A stretch of 64,000 bases of DNA from contig NHNY01000001.1 of NCBI GenBank assembly GCA_002786065.1, positions 1,612,001-1,676,000 on the forward strand. The letters run 5' to 3'. Positions within the stretch are counted from its first letter, which is position 1. Each line of letters opens with the position of its first letter. The notes beneath the pieces were generated by a model. It was not told the origin of the DNA and searched no databases. It was given only the letters and a program-made list of their open reading frames with translations. This DNA is from Microcyclospora pomicola. Its lineage: Eukaryota > Ascomycota > Dothideomycetes > Capnodiales. The position numbers and the translations under genes are program-made. Below, piece by piece: positions 10,552 to 21,090 of this stretch.

Positions 10552-11282
10552 TTACCTGTTCTTCCTCGCTTCCAGCCTGCCCTTCCTCTTCTCGTCCCGA
10601 GCCTTGTCCATCTCCGCCATCTCCTCCTCCTCCTTACGCTGCGCATACCACTGGCCCGCCTGCAGGATCAGCACGCCCACCAATACCAATGCCAAGATCG
10701 TATTGCTAGCCGCCAACACTTTGAGCGAGTCTTCCCTCCCGATATAGTCCCCCTCCGTGCGGTCCAAAACCTTATCCACCAACGTCTCCCCCTCCTCCAA
10801 CGCTTCCCCGCCATAAGCGCCCGCCGTCACCGTGCGCAGGCCCTTGACGATGTTGGCGATATACACCGCGATGCCGCACATGTACAGCGCCAGCGACGCG
10901 CCGTCAAACAACATGTTGGCCTCGGTGGGCTTGTAGAGCTTCAGAATGAAGCCGAGCAGGCCCGTGCCGATGACGATGTGCAGGATGCGCGAGATCAGCG
11001 GCGGGCTGGCGTGCAGGAACTTCAGGTGGTTCTCCTGCAGCGCGAAGTACTGGTCGCGCGGGTCGACGAGGGACGCGGCTAGCGCGGCGTCCCCGACGGG
11101 CGTCGATGGCGTGGTCCACAGGACATGGTAGTCGTATGGAAACAGCGCGAAGAGGATGCCGAGGAAAAAGCATGTCGCTGGAGCGCCGGAGTGTTAGTTA
11201 CGGAGGACGAAGAGGGAGCTTGGGTATGCTTACGACCAATGATGAGGAACGTCGCAAAGGGTGCGGTGTTCTTGGCAGGCAT
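10552..11282 (-). CDS. SHR3: ER membrane packaging chaperone Shr3
   Basis: Shr3 is an ER membrane chaperone needed for amino acid permeases to fold and enter COPII vesicles. Two exons (11234-11282 and 10552-11177) encode 224 residues. The 56-nt intron has a GTAAGC donor and a CTAAC branch motif. Exon 1 gives MPAKNTAPFATFLIIG. Exon 2 continues with FFLGILFALFPYDYHVLW, completing the first membrane segments. Two or three further hydrophobic segments follow (LHIVIGTGLLGFIL, LYMCGIAVYIANIV, NTILALVLVGVLIL). The cytosolic tail is highly charged (RKEEEEMAEMDKARDEKRKG), as in Shr3. The size matches the family (about 210). The next gene upstream on the same strand is MoCo sulfurase. Confidence 0.92.
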
Positions 11283-11545
11283 CTTGACGAGCTTTGTTGG
11301 GTGGCAAGATTTATATATCTTGATTGTACAGGTCAAGAGACAGGTTGCGCCTGAACGACGACCAGAAGAGCATACGGAAGTGCAAGCTCTACGTCAAGCT
11401 ACCGCCGTCTGACGGGGAACGCCGGCGATGCCCCACGCATGCTTTCTGACGAAAGAGGAAGGTACGGCGGGTGATACGCATTGGAACAACGACATTCGTT
11501 TTGGAGACGCCACCAGTGAATAGGAAGAAGTGATTGAGTATATGT

Positions 11546-13960
11546 CTATATGTCAGGCCCATGGCCTGTGACTGTCTCAACAGGATCGCCGACTTGTATC
11601 ATCGAAGTCGTCGCTTGTTCGCCCACCGTCAAAGCACTGTGCACACCGAACAATACCCTGCCTCCTCTCCTACGAGTTTTTGCTAATGTCACAAACGGCT
11701 CTTGGTTCTTTTCTCCACTGACCTGATCGATGCAGACCATCTGACATCTTCTACATCCACCTAAAATGTTCAAGCTCGGTCCACTCACACTGCCGATACG
11801 CATTTTCTCCCACTGATCCTCAAGCCATGGCTGTTCATGGCCAGGGGGCAAGAAGGGATTCTCGGCTAGAACGATGTTGGCACGGAAGACGGAAGGATGT
11901 GCTGCTTTACCTCCGCGAGCTTTGATTGTCTCGTTCAGACGGTTCAAGGACGAACGTGAGATGATCAGGATAGGCGACTCGTTGCTGAACAGTATTCCTG
12001 GAGGCCTGACTCCGTTTGATTGTAGGTGCGCCTTACTATGGCGGATTGAATCTGACATAGTATTGGACGAGGTCAAGAATCGAGCCAGTGTGCATGGAAC
12101 ACCAATGGCTTTGGTGAAGAAGTCCGCGACGGATTCTGAGTTGTAGACGCGAGTTTTGATGTCCTTGCCGCAAACTGTGGCATCCCTTGTTTTGAAAGTA
12201 CTACCAGCGAAATGACTTGGGTCTTTGGACAGCGGGACCTTGATGCCATCAGGTATACCTGGTGCAGTCACACGCAACACACCATTCCTGAAGTCCAGAC
12301 TAGGTCGAATCAGTGCCATAATAGGATGTTGTTTCTGGCTCAATGCTTTGCCTGTTCCTTGGTGGACGATGCACCATTCTCGATCCCAGGCGAGACCCTC
12401 TGGCTGTATCATCCACGGATGGCTTGGTGGAATATCCCATCCACCACAACTTTTGACAGGGTAGACATGTAGACTTTCGACATGGAAGCTGTGTTGCACA
12501 TGGTCTGATCCGGCAAGCGAAAAAGATATTCGAGGTGCCTCGATTTCGTGGTCCACGAAATACTCGTTGATGAACTCGAGGAAGCGATCAACATCACCTT
12601 TAGTACTCATAGCGCCCAAGCTAGCTCGTATCACTCCCGTTGGCTTGCCATTGACAATGTCATGCTCGTCTCCACAACGAATGCCTGCTGAGAAGTTCTC
12701 TCGCAACTCCCAAGGACAAAGGTCGAGGGCTGATGCTATTCCTCCAGGATTACAGACACCACCCGTCCGAATGTGGATGTCTTTCACGGTGGCGAGCTTT
12801 TCGAACTCATAATTGCTGACCCAGTTGCCCTTGCTGTTCCGGAGATTGAAAGCTACGATCGGTCCTTGAGTTGTAGCATCTCCGTAGCTTGAGCTACTGT
12901 GTTTGTGGATGGTGCATACACGCTGCATATTTGCGTGTCTCAACGTCGAAAGGCCATCGTACAGGATCTGACTCAGGAGGGATGTGTGCCGTGCTATCCT
13001 CTGAGGCAAGCCAAATAGGGTCATGTGCGTACTCAGAGCAGATTGCAGTGCAAGAATGCTATGTATGGGCAATGTGCCGTCTTCCAGCCGATCGTGCAAG
13101 GAAGTAGATTTCGGCGCGTGCCATTGCTCCTTCATGCACACCACCATGTCCACAGTTCCACCGCCAAAGTAACGGCGCTGGTCAAAAACACGAGAGGACT
13201 GCTTGCGGACTATGAGCGCCCCAAGATCGGGGAAGCCAAATATCTTATAGAGACTAACGACAGTGAAGTCAGGCGCGGTCTCGGTGTCACTAAGGTTTAA
13301 GGTCCCAGTCGTCATGAGAGCTGCCGCATCAAGGATGGTGAAAGTGCTCTCTCCAGACCGACCGCGACGTATGCGACTTGACCAGTCAAGAGGCAGGCGT
13401 CGTCCATTCATGTTCGATTGTGCGGGATATGCAAACAGGCGAGTTTTGCCATCATCAACACCTTCATCAATCCATCGCGTCACACAATCGTCAGACTCGA
13501 AACATCGATGCTCCTTCGCCAGCTCGCGCGCGCCGACCAGACTGGTGTGCGAATCGACATGGTAGCCGTACCAGAACCCGTCCGGCTGTTCTCGAAATGC
13601 CTCCATGACAATCTTGATGCCTGCCGTAGCATTGGCAGTGAAAATGACATCGAACTCCTGCGAGTCTGCTCGGAAATACCTCAACAGTTGCAGGCGAACA
13701 TTTTCAATCTCGATTGTGGATTTCTGGCTGGAAGACGACGCTGAATGTGGATTGCCGAATAGATTTCCCATCATGGTCGCATGAAAGCCGTCCATTAAAG
13801 CTTTGCTGTACAGGGTTGTGCCGGCATGATCCAGGTAGACGGAGTCTTTCAGCATTGGATACTGTTGCTGCCTCATCTGGGAGATGTAGAAATCATATTC
13901 ATCCTCGTTATCCGGGACATTTGCTGGGCAAGACATGTTGGTGGCTGAGGTCATTGGCAT
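11546..13960 (-). CDS. hxB: Molybdenum cofactor sulfurase
   Basis: This enzyme sulfurates the molybdenum cofactor of xanthine dehydrogenase-type enzymes and so permits purine use as a nitrogen source. It is one exon encoding 804 residues. An NifS-like PLP domain comes first (about 30-480), with YLDHAGTTLY, the cofactor lysine in SLYKIFGFPDLGALIV (K239) and the persulfide cysteine in RTGGVCNPGG (C403). The N-terminal MOSC barrel follows (about 515-630, LHVYPVKSCGGW), then the C-terminal MOSC domain (about 640-800, FRANIVLAEN and LGGCRRCQMVCID). The domain order and length are those of fungal hxB and human MOCOS. A second ATG eight codons downstream is also possible. Active-site residues look intact. 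Confidence 0.96.
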   Translation of the reverse strand: MPMTSATNMSCPANVPDNEDEYDFYISQMRQQQYPMLKDSVYLDHAGTTLYSKALMDGFHATMMGNLFGNPHSASSSSQKSTIEIENVRLQLLRYFRADSQEFDVIFTANATAGIKIVMEAFREQPDGFWYGYHVDSHTSLVGARELAKEHRCFESDDCVTRWIDEGVDDGKTRLFAYPAQSNMNGRRLPLDWSSRIRRGRSGESTFTILDAAALMTTGTLNLSDTETAPDFTVVSLYKIFGFPDLGALIVRKQSSRVFDQRRYFGGGTVDMVVCMKEQWHAPKSTSLHDRLEDGTLPIHSILALQSALSTHMTLFGLPQRIARHTSLLSQILYDGLSTLRHANMQRVCTIHKHSSSSYGDATTQGPIVAFNLRNSKGNWVSNYEFEKLATVKDIHIRTGGVCNPGGIASALDLCPWELRENFSAGIRCGDEHDIVNGKPTGVIRASLGAMSTKGDVDRFLEFINEYFVDHEIEAPRISFSLAGSDHVQHSFHVESLHVYPVKSCGGWDIPPSHPWMIQPEGLAWDREWCIVHQGTGKALSQKQHPIMALIRPSLDFRNGVLRVTAPGIPDGIKVPLSKDPSHFAGSTFKTRDATVCGKDIKTRVYNSESVADFFTKAIGVPCTLARFLTSSNTMSDSIRHSKAHLQSNGVRPPGILFSNESPILIISRSSLNRLNETIKARGGKAAHPSVFRANIVLAENPFLPPGHEQPWLEDQWEKMRIGSVSGPSLNILGGCRRCQMVCIDQVSGEKNQEPFVTLAKTRRRGGRVLFGVHSALTVGEQATTSMIQVGDPVETVTGHGPDI

Positions 13961-14948
13961 TGTCTTCAGCCGTAATCGTCGAAGAGCAGCCAGCAGCCGA
14001 GGGATGTCAACACCAATGTCATCGAGTTAGGTGACCATCAGAATGCTACGTTAGATGCTCTCAAGGAGGATGGAAGTAATAAGGTATGGAGTTCGATAAG
14101 ACGCCGCAGCTTACCGTTGAGGCCTCTATACTCGAGGATGGATCTCGGAGCTCGCCTGAGCTTGGTCACGTGGCGGGTAGATCTTCGCAGCCTATAGGGC
14201 ACCACAACGACGAATCTTACCTCATGCTTCGGCGTGCTGCATGTTCACATCACCCCGATGGCCAAGATCAGTCATATGTTCGTGAGACCGGTAAATTCTG
14301 CAGAGCGATGACAACGCGAGATGATTTGCAAGAAATATGTAGTGGAAGCACTTTTTGAACCAGCGATCACCTTCATCGTAATCCTTGCAACCGTGGAAAG
14401 AAGGAATCCGGTCAGAGTGGAGTGCATTTGCCCCTTCGGCACGTTACAGAGGAAACCTTGTTGGTAAGGCGACCTGTCTGACGTGGAAGACCTCAACAGT
14501 GTGACTTATCATACATTGCGAGTAATGTTCTCGCAACGCGCTACGTTGTTCGACGTTCACGCGAGGATGATCTTATGATGCGCCATATTATGAAGTCTTC
14601 TATACACCGAGGCACTGTCATATTGACGTACCGTTTTGTGAGCAGGCACGGCAGGTATTCGATGTCACCTCAAGAAGGTTTCGACGATCAATCTCCCTCC
14701 ACGATCTCCTAGGCCGGTCTGAGCTAATGATCGACGTCTTCTTGCAGTCAGCTCGATGTCCTGCTCTTCTATTGAGTCGCTTGACCGGACCATGAGCCGC
14801 CTTGTTGGACCTTGCCACCGGATCATCGGTGATGGCATCAGCACGGTATACTGAAGTAGGCTACATAGGTAGGCTCTGTAATAATATCTTGCTTCTGATC
14901 TTTTTGGACATTCGAGACTCGTCCTCGGTCATCACATCTCTCTTCAAT
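13961..14948. other. Divergent spacer, MoCo sulfurase / peroxygenase
   Basis: A 988-bp region between divergent genes holding both promoters. A GATA-type site (CGATAA) lies at 14094-14099 and a CACGTG at 14167-14172, both on the MoCo sulfurase side. The largest open frames (90-106 codons) have no domain or splice support. I see no further structure. Confidence 0.35.
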
Positions 14949-16037
14949 ATGGTTCGTGTATTGGAGATTGCTCCTTTGATGCTGGCCACAGCCTACGCGA
15001 CCCCAGGTCTGGCTGTGGATCCAAGCATAACTGCTCTACTTGCCAGCCTTGGCCCTGCTCCGGCCAGCGATCCCCGTTTCACCAACTTCATTGCACCTGG
15101 ACCCAATGATCGTAAGCTGATGACTATGCTTGCGCCTCTTCAGAGCAATGAACACTAACAAGGAATGCAGTCAGATCGCCGTGTCCAGGGCTCAATGCAT
15201 TGGCCAACCATGGCTTCATCCACCACGATGGACGTAATATGACCATCCCTCACTTGCTTACCGGATTGGCCGAAGGAATGAACATGGGCGCAGATTTCAC
15301 GATTCTCATGTAAGTAGGCACTTTATGAGTAATTCCGTCACGATATGCATGTTTCTGACTCTTTCTCAGTGGAGCAGCTGGTCTTCTCTCGGCTCCCCTA
15401 CCCCTAGCTGGTTCCTTCACCCTGACCGACATCGACCAACATGACTTCTTCATCGAGCACGACGCCTCGCTGTCCCGCCAAGACGCGCACTTCGGCAACG
15501 ACTACAGCTTCTACAACCCATACTGGCAAGACGTGCTCTCATTCTTCGACGGCAACGAGACCACCCTGGTCGGAGCCGCCGAGTCCATCGCCAACCGCAC
15601 GCAAGACTCGCTCGCCAAGAACCCCACCTTCACCTACGGCTTCCGCGAGTTCATCTTCCGCTACGGCGAGACCGCCATCTACCTGCAGGCCATGGGCAGC
15701 GACGACACCTCCGGCGTCACCCGCCTCGACTGGGTCCGCATGCTGTTCGAGCAGGAGAAGCTCCCCTTCGAGCTCGGCTGGCGCCCTCGCAAGGAGCCCG
15801 TGACCATCCCCAGTCTCGGCGAGATGGTCTTCAACCTCTTCGCCGTCAGCCCCGAGAAGGTCCCCGAAGGCGAGAAAGTGTTCAAGTAAGTCGAGATGTA
15901 TCCCCTCACCACAAGCCCATACTAACCCGTCTCTGCGCATCAGGGACTCATACAAAGACGTCTTCGAGGAGTTGGTCGGCGGTTCGGAAATTCTAGCCAA
16001 CCTCACCTCTGGTCTCTCGACTGCCGTCGACTTGTAG
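14949..16037 (+). CDS. Secreted heme-thiolate peroxidase / unspecific peroxygenase
   Basis: A member of the chloroperoxidase/peroxygenase family (peroxidase family 2), extracellular enzymes that use H2O2 to oxygenate or halogenate organic substrates through a cysteine-ligated heme. Four exons (14949-15111, 15171-15309, 15370-15885, 15944-16037) encode 303 residues; the introns are 58-60 nt. An N-terminal signal peptide (about 1-18) is followed by the proximal heme motif SPCPGLNALANHG, with the ligand C59. The short-peroxygenase signature EHDASLSR follows (E130, H131, D132, S134), supplying the Mg site and active-site His. A likely acid-base Glu lies in FREFIFRYGET. Several N-glycosylation sequons are present (NMT, NET, NRT, NLT). 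Length and motifs suit the short class. The substrate is unknown. Confidence 0.92.
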
Positions 16038-16879
16038 CCGCTCGGTTCGCGAGCCTCTGTATTTCCAGCCTCTGGCATTGTTTTCGTTTCCAGCACACAT
16101 TTGATACCATTGAGCGAGTATACTGGCTAGCACAAAGCCTCAAAATCATGTTTTGACGTTGATGTTACATTTCAAACTTTCGTGTTGTTCCGGTGCTCCT
16201 GCTTGGTGTACATTAGAACAGTCGTACGGGAGTGTGTGTGCTCGTCGGAGCCCCATGTCGAAGATGTTTGTTGACATAGCATTCTGAACGCGCATGTTGC
16301 CCGGGGGACATGGTGGCAAGCCTCGAAAAGATGCCGGACTGGAGTTAAGACGAGCTGTGAACATATGTCCGTCTGCGGAGCCTGCGGCTGCTGTCTTTCG
16401 CCGCCTGACAAGAGCTGTGGCGGGGTGACGATGAGATGCAGGCAAGTACACGTACGGGAGACTGAAGAAATGCGCAAGATTCTTCTTCAAATTCTTCCAT
16501 TATGGCGCGAGAGAGAGAGAGGCGCGCGACTCATTACATGATGCTATAGGTGGTGGGACGTGTGTTTCTGGTTTAGTGGATGTGTGAGAAATCCAACATC
16601 ACCAGCATGCTCGCTTTTGAACCACGCCCGCCGACGAAGCAGTACCCCGCAATGCAACGCAGACGCAAACAAGAACGCTGTATAATCGTCAATCAATAAA
16701 GGTTAAAATAGTGGACGCTGTCAACATGTCTCGTGAATCGCCGTGAAACGTTCTTCAAGCTCCCCCCATTTGCTTGTCGTGAAGTTGCAGATATCCATAA
16801 CCCTGCTCATGCTCGAATGCTGTGGCAACACCAACTGCTATGCACCGCTGTGACCTTGAGCCAAGATCACCGTCGGCTC
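16038..16879. other. Convergent 3' spacer with GA microsatellite
   Basis: An 842-bp region between the 3' ends of the peroxygenase (+) and the DUF7707 protein (-). It contains a (GA)6 tract at 16509-16520 flanked by GCGC. Antisense open frames of about 100 codons near 16146-16490 show no domain. Otherwise nothing is seen. Confidence 0.4.
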
Positions 16880-17591
16880 TTACAAGAAGAGGCCGAAGAT
16901 CGCGAGGAAGCTCGTGGCGAGGATGCTGGTACCGTACTCGTTGGCGACGTACATGACTGCAGCGCCGGTGGAGGTGGCACTGGTAGACGCCGAAGATGCG
17001 GCGGCAGTGGTGGGGCTCCCAGTTGTGGAGGCAGAGGAGGTAGAGTCGGCAGTCGAGCTTGAAGAATCCGAAGTGGAAGTGACGCTCGCAGCTGGTTGCA
17101 CGTCCCCGGTAGCATCGGCGATGGGGTAACCGGAGCTTGCGTTCAGTTGACCACAAACAAGTGCGTGGCAGCCAGTCTGGGCGTTGGAGTTGCCCACATT
17201 CGCGGCAGTACAATCAATTTTCCATTGCGCGCAGACGTACGAAGGGATGGTCTGGTCGTAGTTCGAGATGTTAGGCTGAAAGCCGCTGTTACAGGTACAG
17301 GTGTAGTCGAGGGATGTCTAATATGCGCAGGGTAAGTCAGTCAATGCTTGACATGTATTCATCTGCACAGGCTGTATGTCTTGTCCCACTTACCGCATTG
17401 CAAGTGTTGGCGGAAGCCAACTGGGATCCACAAATCTCGGGGCACGAGTTCGTTTGAGCCTCACACCATATCAGGCGCATCGCATAGTCGACGGAGTCGG
17501 GAACGATAGAGATATTACCCGAGAGAGAGTAGTTGGAAGTCTGAGCGCTCACAACGCCGGCGAAGGCGAGAAGGAGAGCCGAACAGAACAT
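16880..17591 (-). CDS. DUF7707-type secreted GPI-anchored protein
   Basis: Two exons (17394-17591 and 16880-17317) encode 211 residues; the 76-nt intron has GTAAGT, a GACTGAC branch motif and TTAG. A signal peptide (MFCSALLLAFAGVVSA) precedes a cysteine-rich domain of the fungal DUF7707 type. Its marks are IWCEAQTNSCPEICG, then TSLDYTCTCNSG, then SYVCAQWKIDC. A Ser/Thr/Ala-rich stalk follows (about 120-185) and a hydrophobic C-terminal segment (YGTSILATSFLAIFGLFL) that fits a GPI-attachment signal. The domain is common in cell-surface proteins of filamentous fungi; its biochemical role is not established. Expected location is the plasma membrane or wall. Confidence 0.85.
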
Positions 17592-18901
17592 ATTGGATGT
17601 TGTTGCGAGGTCGAGAGGGAGAGATTGAGAAGTTCGAACTGTACAAGGATAAGGTCAGAATTGGGTTGAAAGCGCAAGTGAAGTTTGAGCTGAGTAGGCC
17701 GGCTCGTAATGGAGCAAGTTGCGTACCTGATGAGTTGACGTGCAGTGATATGGATGTATTGGCGATCCTGCTCACAGTCTTGATGACACGATGCTTGGAT
17801 GGATGTTATGAAGCTGGCGGAGGGGAGGAGGAAACGAAAAGCATCGAAGGCTGCGCAAGTGCTGGGTGTTGGGTCTCTTTATCTTCGGTTGGCTTGGATG
17901 TTGCATGTTAGGTTGACCTGGATACAGCGGGTCAATGCTCCTGCCACCAACGCTAGTGGTGAAACGTGCAAACGTTCTTATCAAGTCTACCACTCTACAT
18001 TGGTGTTCTTCTACTTGGAATTGCCCCTCAATAGAGTCCATGGCCGAGGTAGACGACGAACAGACTGGAGCCGGCGGATGCGCATACTGCCTACGATTTG
18101 CTGCGGTCAACGGTGCCATCCACGTCGTTCATCATATCGACCACGGGGATTCGTAATGCCAGGATAAACCCTAAAGTCCCGGTCCCGCGGCTCTTTGTAC
18201 GAAGACCTTGCTTTCGACCGGGCTAGGCTGCATAGAGAGTCGTATGTTTGCTGGACTGATGCTACAGTTCGGTATTGTGATTCGATTACTAGCTGTGATT
18301 GGGCGGACAAGAGGGTCTATATGCGTGGAAGAGGCTCAAAGCTGCCGCCAGCTACCCTTCCTCGCTAGTTCGTGCACGAAGCTGTCACTGTACCGTCGTA
18401 CATGCTCCGAAAATGGCCATTTTGGACTCCATCTACCTGCAGCTTCGTATCTATGACTGGCACCATTACATGTTCATATTCCATCACTCCACTTCCATAG
18501 TTGCAGCACCTGTTGCGAGTATCATGTCTTGCTCAAGTCGAAGTGATCTGGCTGGAGTATAACCTACCTACCTAGATTCGGACGAGCCAGTCACCTTGCC
18601 CGTGCAATCTCCGCAAAACCGCTTGGGTGTATCGAAAACGTCTCAGTCACAGCGCCTCCATGCGTCCAATTTAATTCACAAGTCACAATCCTCCGCCCAA
18701 CCCAGACTGCAAGGGACAGGAAGCAATTTCACGTGTCAGCTGATCACATTTGCTGCTTGCATGTGTGGGTGAGCCGAAGGTCGCAATTGGTGTGCGTGGC
18801 AAACCCCAGTCCTGCCGAGCGCGCCGAGTCCATACATCGCCCGGCACACCACTCCGGACCTCCTCTCAAGACCATTGATAGTACAGTCTCCGCCACTCGA
18901 G
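17592..18901. promoter_or_regulatory. Divergent spacer, DUF7707 protein / NAD+ synthetase
   Basis: A 1.3-kb spacer between divergent genes. A CACGTG lies at 18730-18735, about 170 bp before the NAD+ synthetase start. A CCTACCTACCTAG run is at about 18563-18575. A short plus-strand frame from 18041 (MAEVDDEQTG..., 38 codons) and longer antisense frames have no recognisable domain, so I do not call genes here. Confidence 0.35.
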
Positions 18902-21090
18902 ATGACGCGGAAGTGTGTGCTTGCCACCTCCCAGCTCAATCAATGGGCACTCGACTATGATGGGAACCGTGATCGAATTGTTGAAGCCATCAAGACTGCC
19001 AAAGCTGCTGAAGCTTCGATCATCCTGACTCCCGAGTTGTGTGTGCCAGGATATGGACTGCTTGACCATTGGCTCGAGAACGATGTGTACGCCAACTCGT
19101 GGGACATAGTCGCTGAGATCATCACTCGTGAGGATTGTCAAGACATCATCATTGATCTAGGCTTGCCTATCCAGCATCGAGGATGCAGCTACAATGCCCG
19201 AGTCATTGCTCTTGACGGTCAGATTCTGGCCATTCGACCCAAGCTAGATCTTTGCAACGATGGCAACTTCAGAGAGATGAGGTATTTCTCGCCGTGGCCA
19301 CGAGGCCGTGTAGAAGATTACAGACTGCCGAATTGCATACAGAAACTGCCTCGACAGCAGTCTACATGCAGGATAGGTGAGGTCGCCTTTGAGGCTCTTG
19401 ATGGTTCCTTCGCATCCGAGACATGCGAGGAGCTCTGGACACCCAACTCGCCACACTCACTGTACAGTCTGGCCGGAATCGAGATTGTGCTCAATTCCAG
19501 CGGAAGCCATCATGAGCTGCGCAAACTCGATACTCGAATCAACTTGATCAAGGAAGCAACCGCGAAGACTGGTGGCGTGTATATGTATTCGAACCAACGA
19601 GGATGTGACGGAGACAGACTGTACTACGACGGCTGTGCCCTCATCCTCAACTCCGGTAACGTACTTGCTCAAGGCTCTCAGTTCTCCTTGAAAGACGTCG
19701 AGGTTCAGACCGCCATGGTCGATCTGGATGAGATCTGGGCATGGCGCACGTCACGTAGTAGAGGGTTGCAGGCGAACGACCCCATCGTCCACAGGTTAGA
19801 GCGCATTCAAGTCGCCTTCAGCCTTTGTAAGCCTTTGCCGGTATTCTCAGGCAAGCTGAGCCCAGCAATCGAGCCACGGTACCATCTCCCCGAGGAAGAG
19901 ATCGCTCTGGGGCCAGCATGCTGGCTTTGGGACTACCTACGACGATCCAAAGCTGCAGGTTTTCTCGTACCACTGAGTGGCGGTATCGATAGTTGTGCGA
20001 CCGCCACCATAGTATACAGCATGTGTCGTCTTGTGGTCGCGGAGATCAAAGCCGGTAATGCCATCGTGATTGAAGATGCCAAAAGGCTGGCTGGAGGTGA
20101 TGACCCTAGCGATCTGACAGCCGAGCAACTATGCAACAAAATGTTCTGCACGGTGTTCATGGGCATGAAATCACAGTCTTCTGCTGAGACACGTACGAGG
20201 GCGAAGGAGTTGGCTGCTGCAATTGGTGCTCACCATATTGACACCAACATCGATGCCATGGTCTCTTCCCTACATCAACTCGTAACATCCATCCTAGACT
20301 TCGAGCCCAAGTTCAAAGTGCATGGAGGTTCAACGGCGGAAAACTTGGCTCTGCAGAACTTCCAGTCTCGCTCGCGAATGGTGCTAGCATACGCACTTGG
20401 CCAACTCATCCCAACTACGCGTGGTGGAGGTGGCGGACTACTCATTCTAGGGTCTGCAAACGTGGATGAGTGTCTGCGTGGCTACCTGACCAAGTACGAT
20501 TGCTCATCTGCGGACATCAATCCGATCGGCGGCATCTCCAAGACTGACTTGAAGCGATTCATCAAATGGGCTGAAACGAACTTCGACCTTCCCATCCTGC
20601 ACGAATTCCTGGACGCCGTGCCCACCGCCGAACTCGAGCCGATCACCGAGACATATGTGCAGAGCGATGAGGTCGACATGGGCTTCACATACGACGAGCT
20701 CTCCATCCTCGGTCGCCTGCGCAAGACGTTCAAGCTAGGGACGGTGGGCATGTTCGAGCGGCTGGTGGTCGACTGGAGTGATCACATGAAGCCCCGGGAC
20801 GTGTACAAAAAAGTGCGCGACTTCATGTACTACTACGCGATCAACCGGCACAAGATGACGACCATGACCCCGGGCTTGTACCTCGAGTCCTACACGCCTG
20901 ACGACAACCGTTACGACTTGCGCCCTTTCCTGTATCCACGCTTTACATTCGAGCATCGTAAGATTGAGAATATGCTCAGGCAGGTGAGTGGTTGACCTTT
21001 CGTATCCTGCGTGCTTTGCTCTTGGCTTCTATACTGACCCATAACTCACAGATGGAAGAAGGTCAGGTCGGTGCTGCTACGAAGTCGTGA
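18902..21090 (+). CDS. QNS1: Glutamine-dependent NAD+ synthetase
   Basis: This enzyme catalyses the last step of NAD+ synthesis: ATP-dependent amidation of deamido-NAD+ with ammonia from glutamine. Two exons (18902-20983 and 21052-21090) encode 706 residues; yeast Qns1 is 714. The nitrilase-like glutaminase domain has the complete triad: E45 (ILTPE), K114 (IRPKLDL) and C175 (SETCEELW). The synthetase domain begins near 320 with the ATP P-loop LSGGIDSC and includes GSANVDECLRGYLTKYDCSS and INPIGGISKTDL. I chose the ATG giving MTRKCVLATS because the triad then falls at the yeast positions; an in-frame ATG at 18875 would add nine residues. The last exon is only 39 nt and encodes the final twelve residues. 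Confidence 0.96.
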
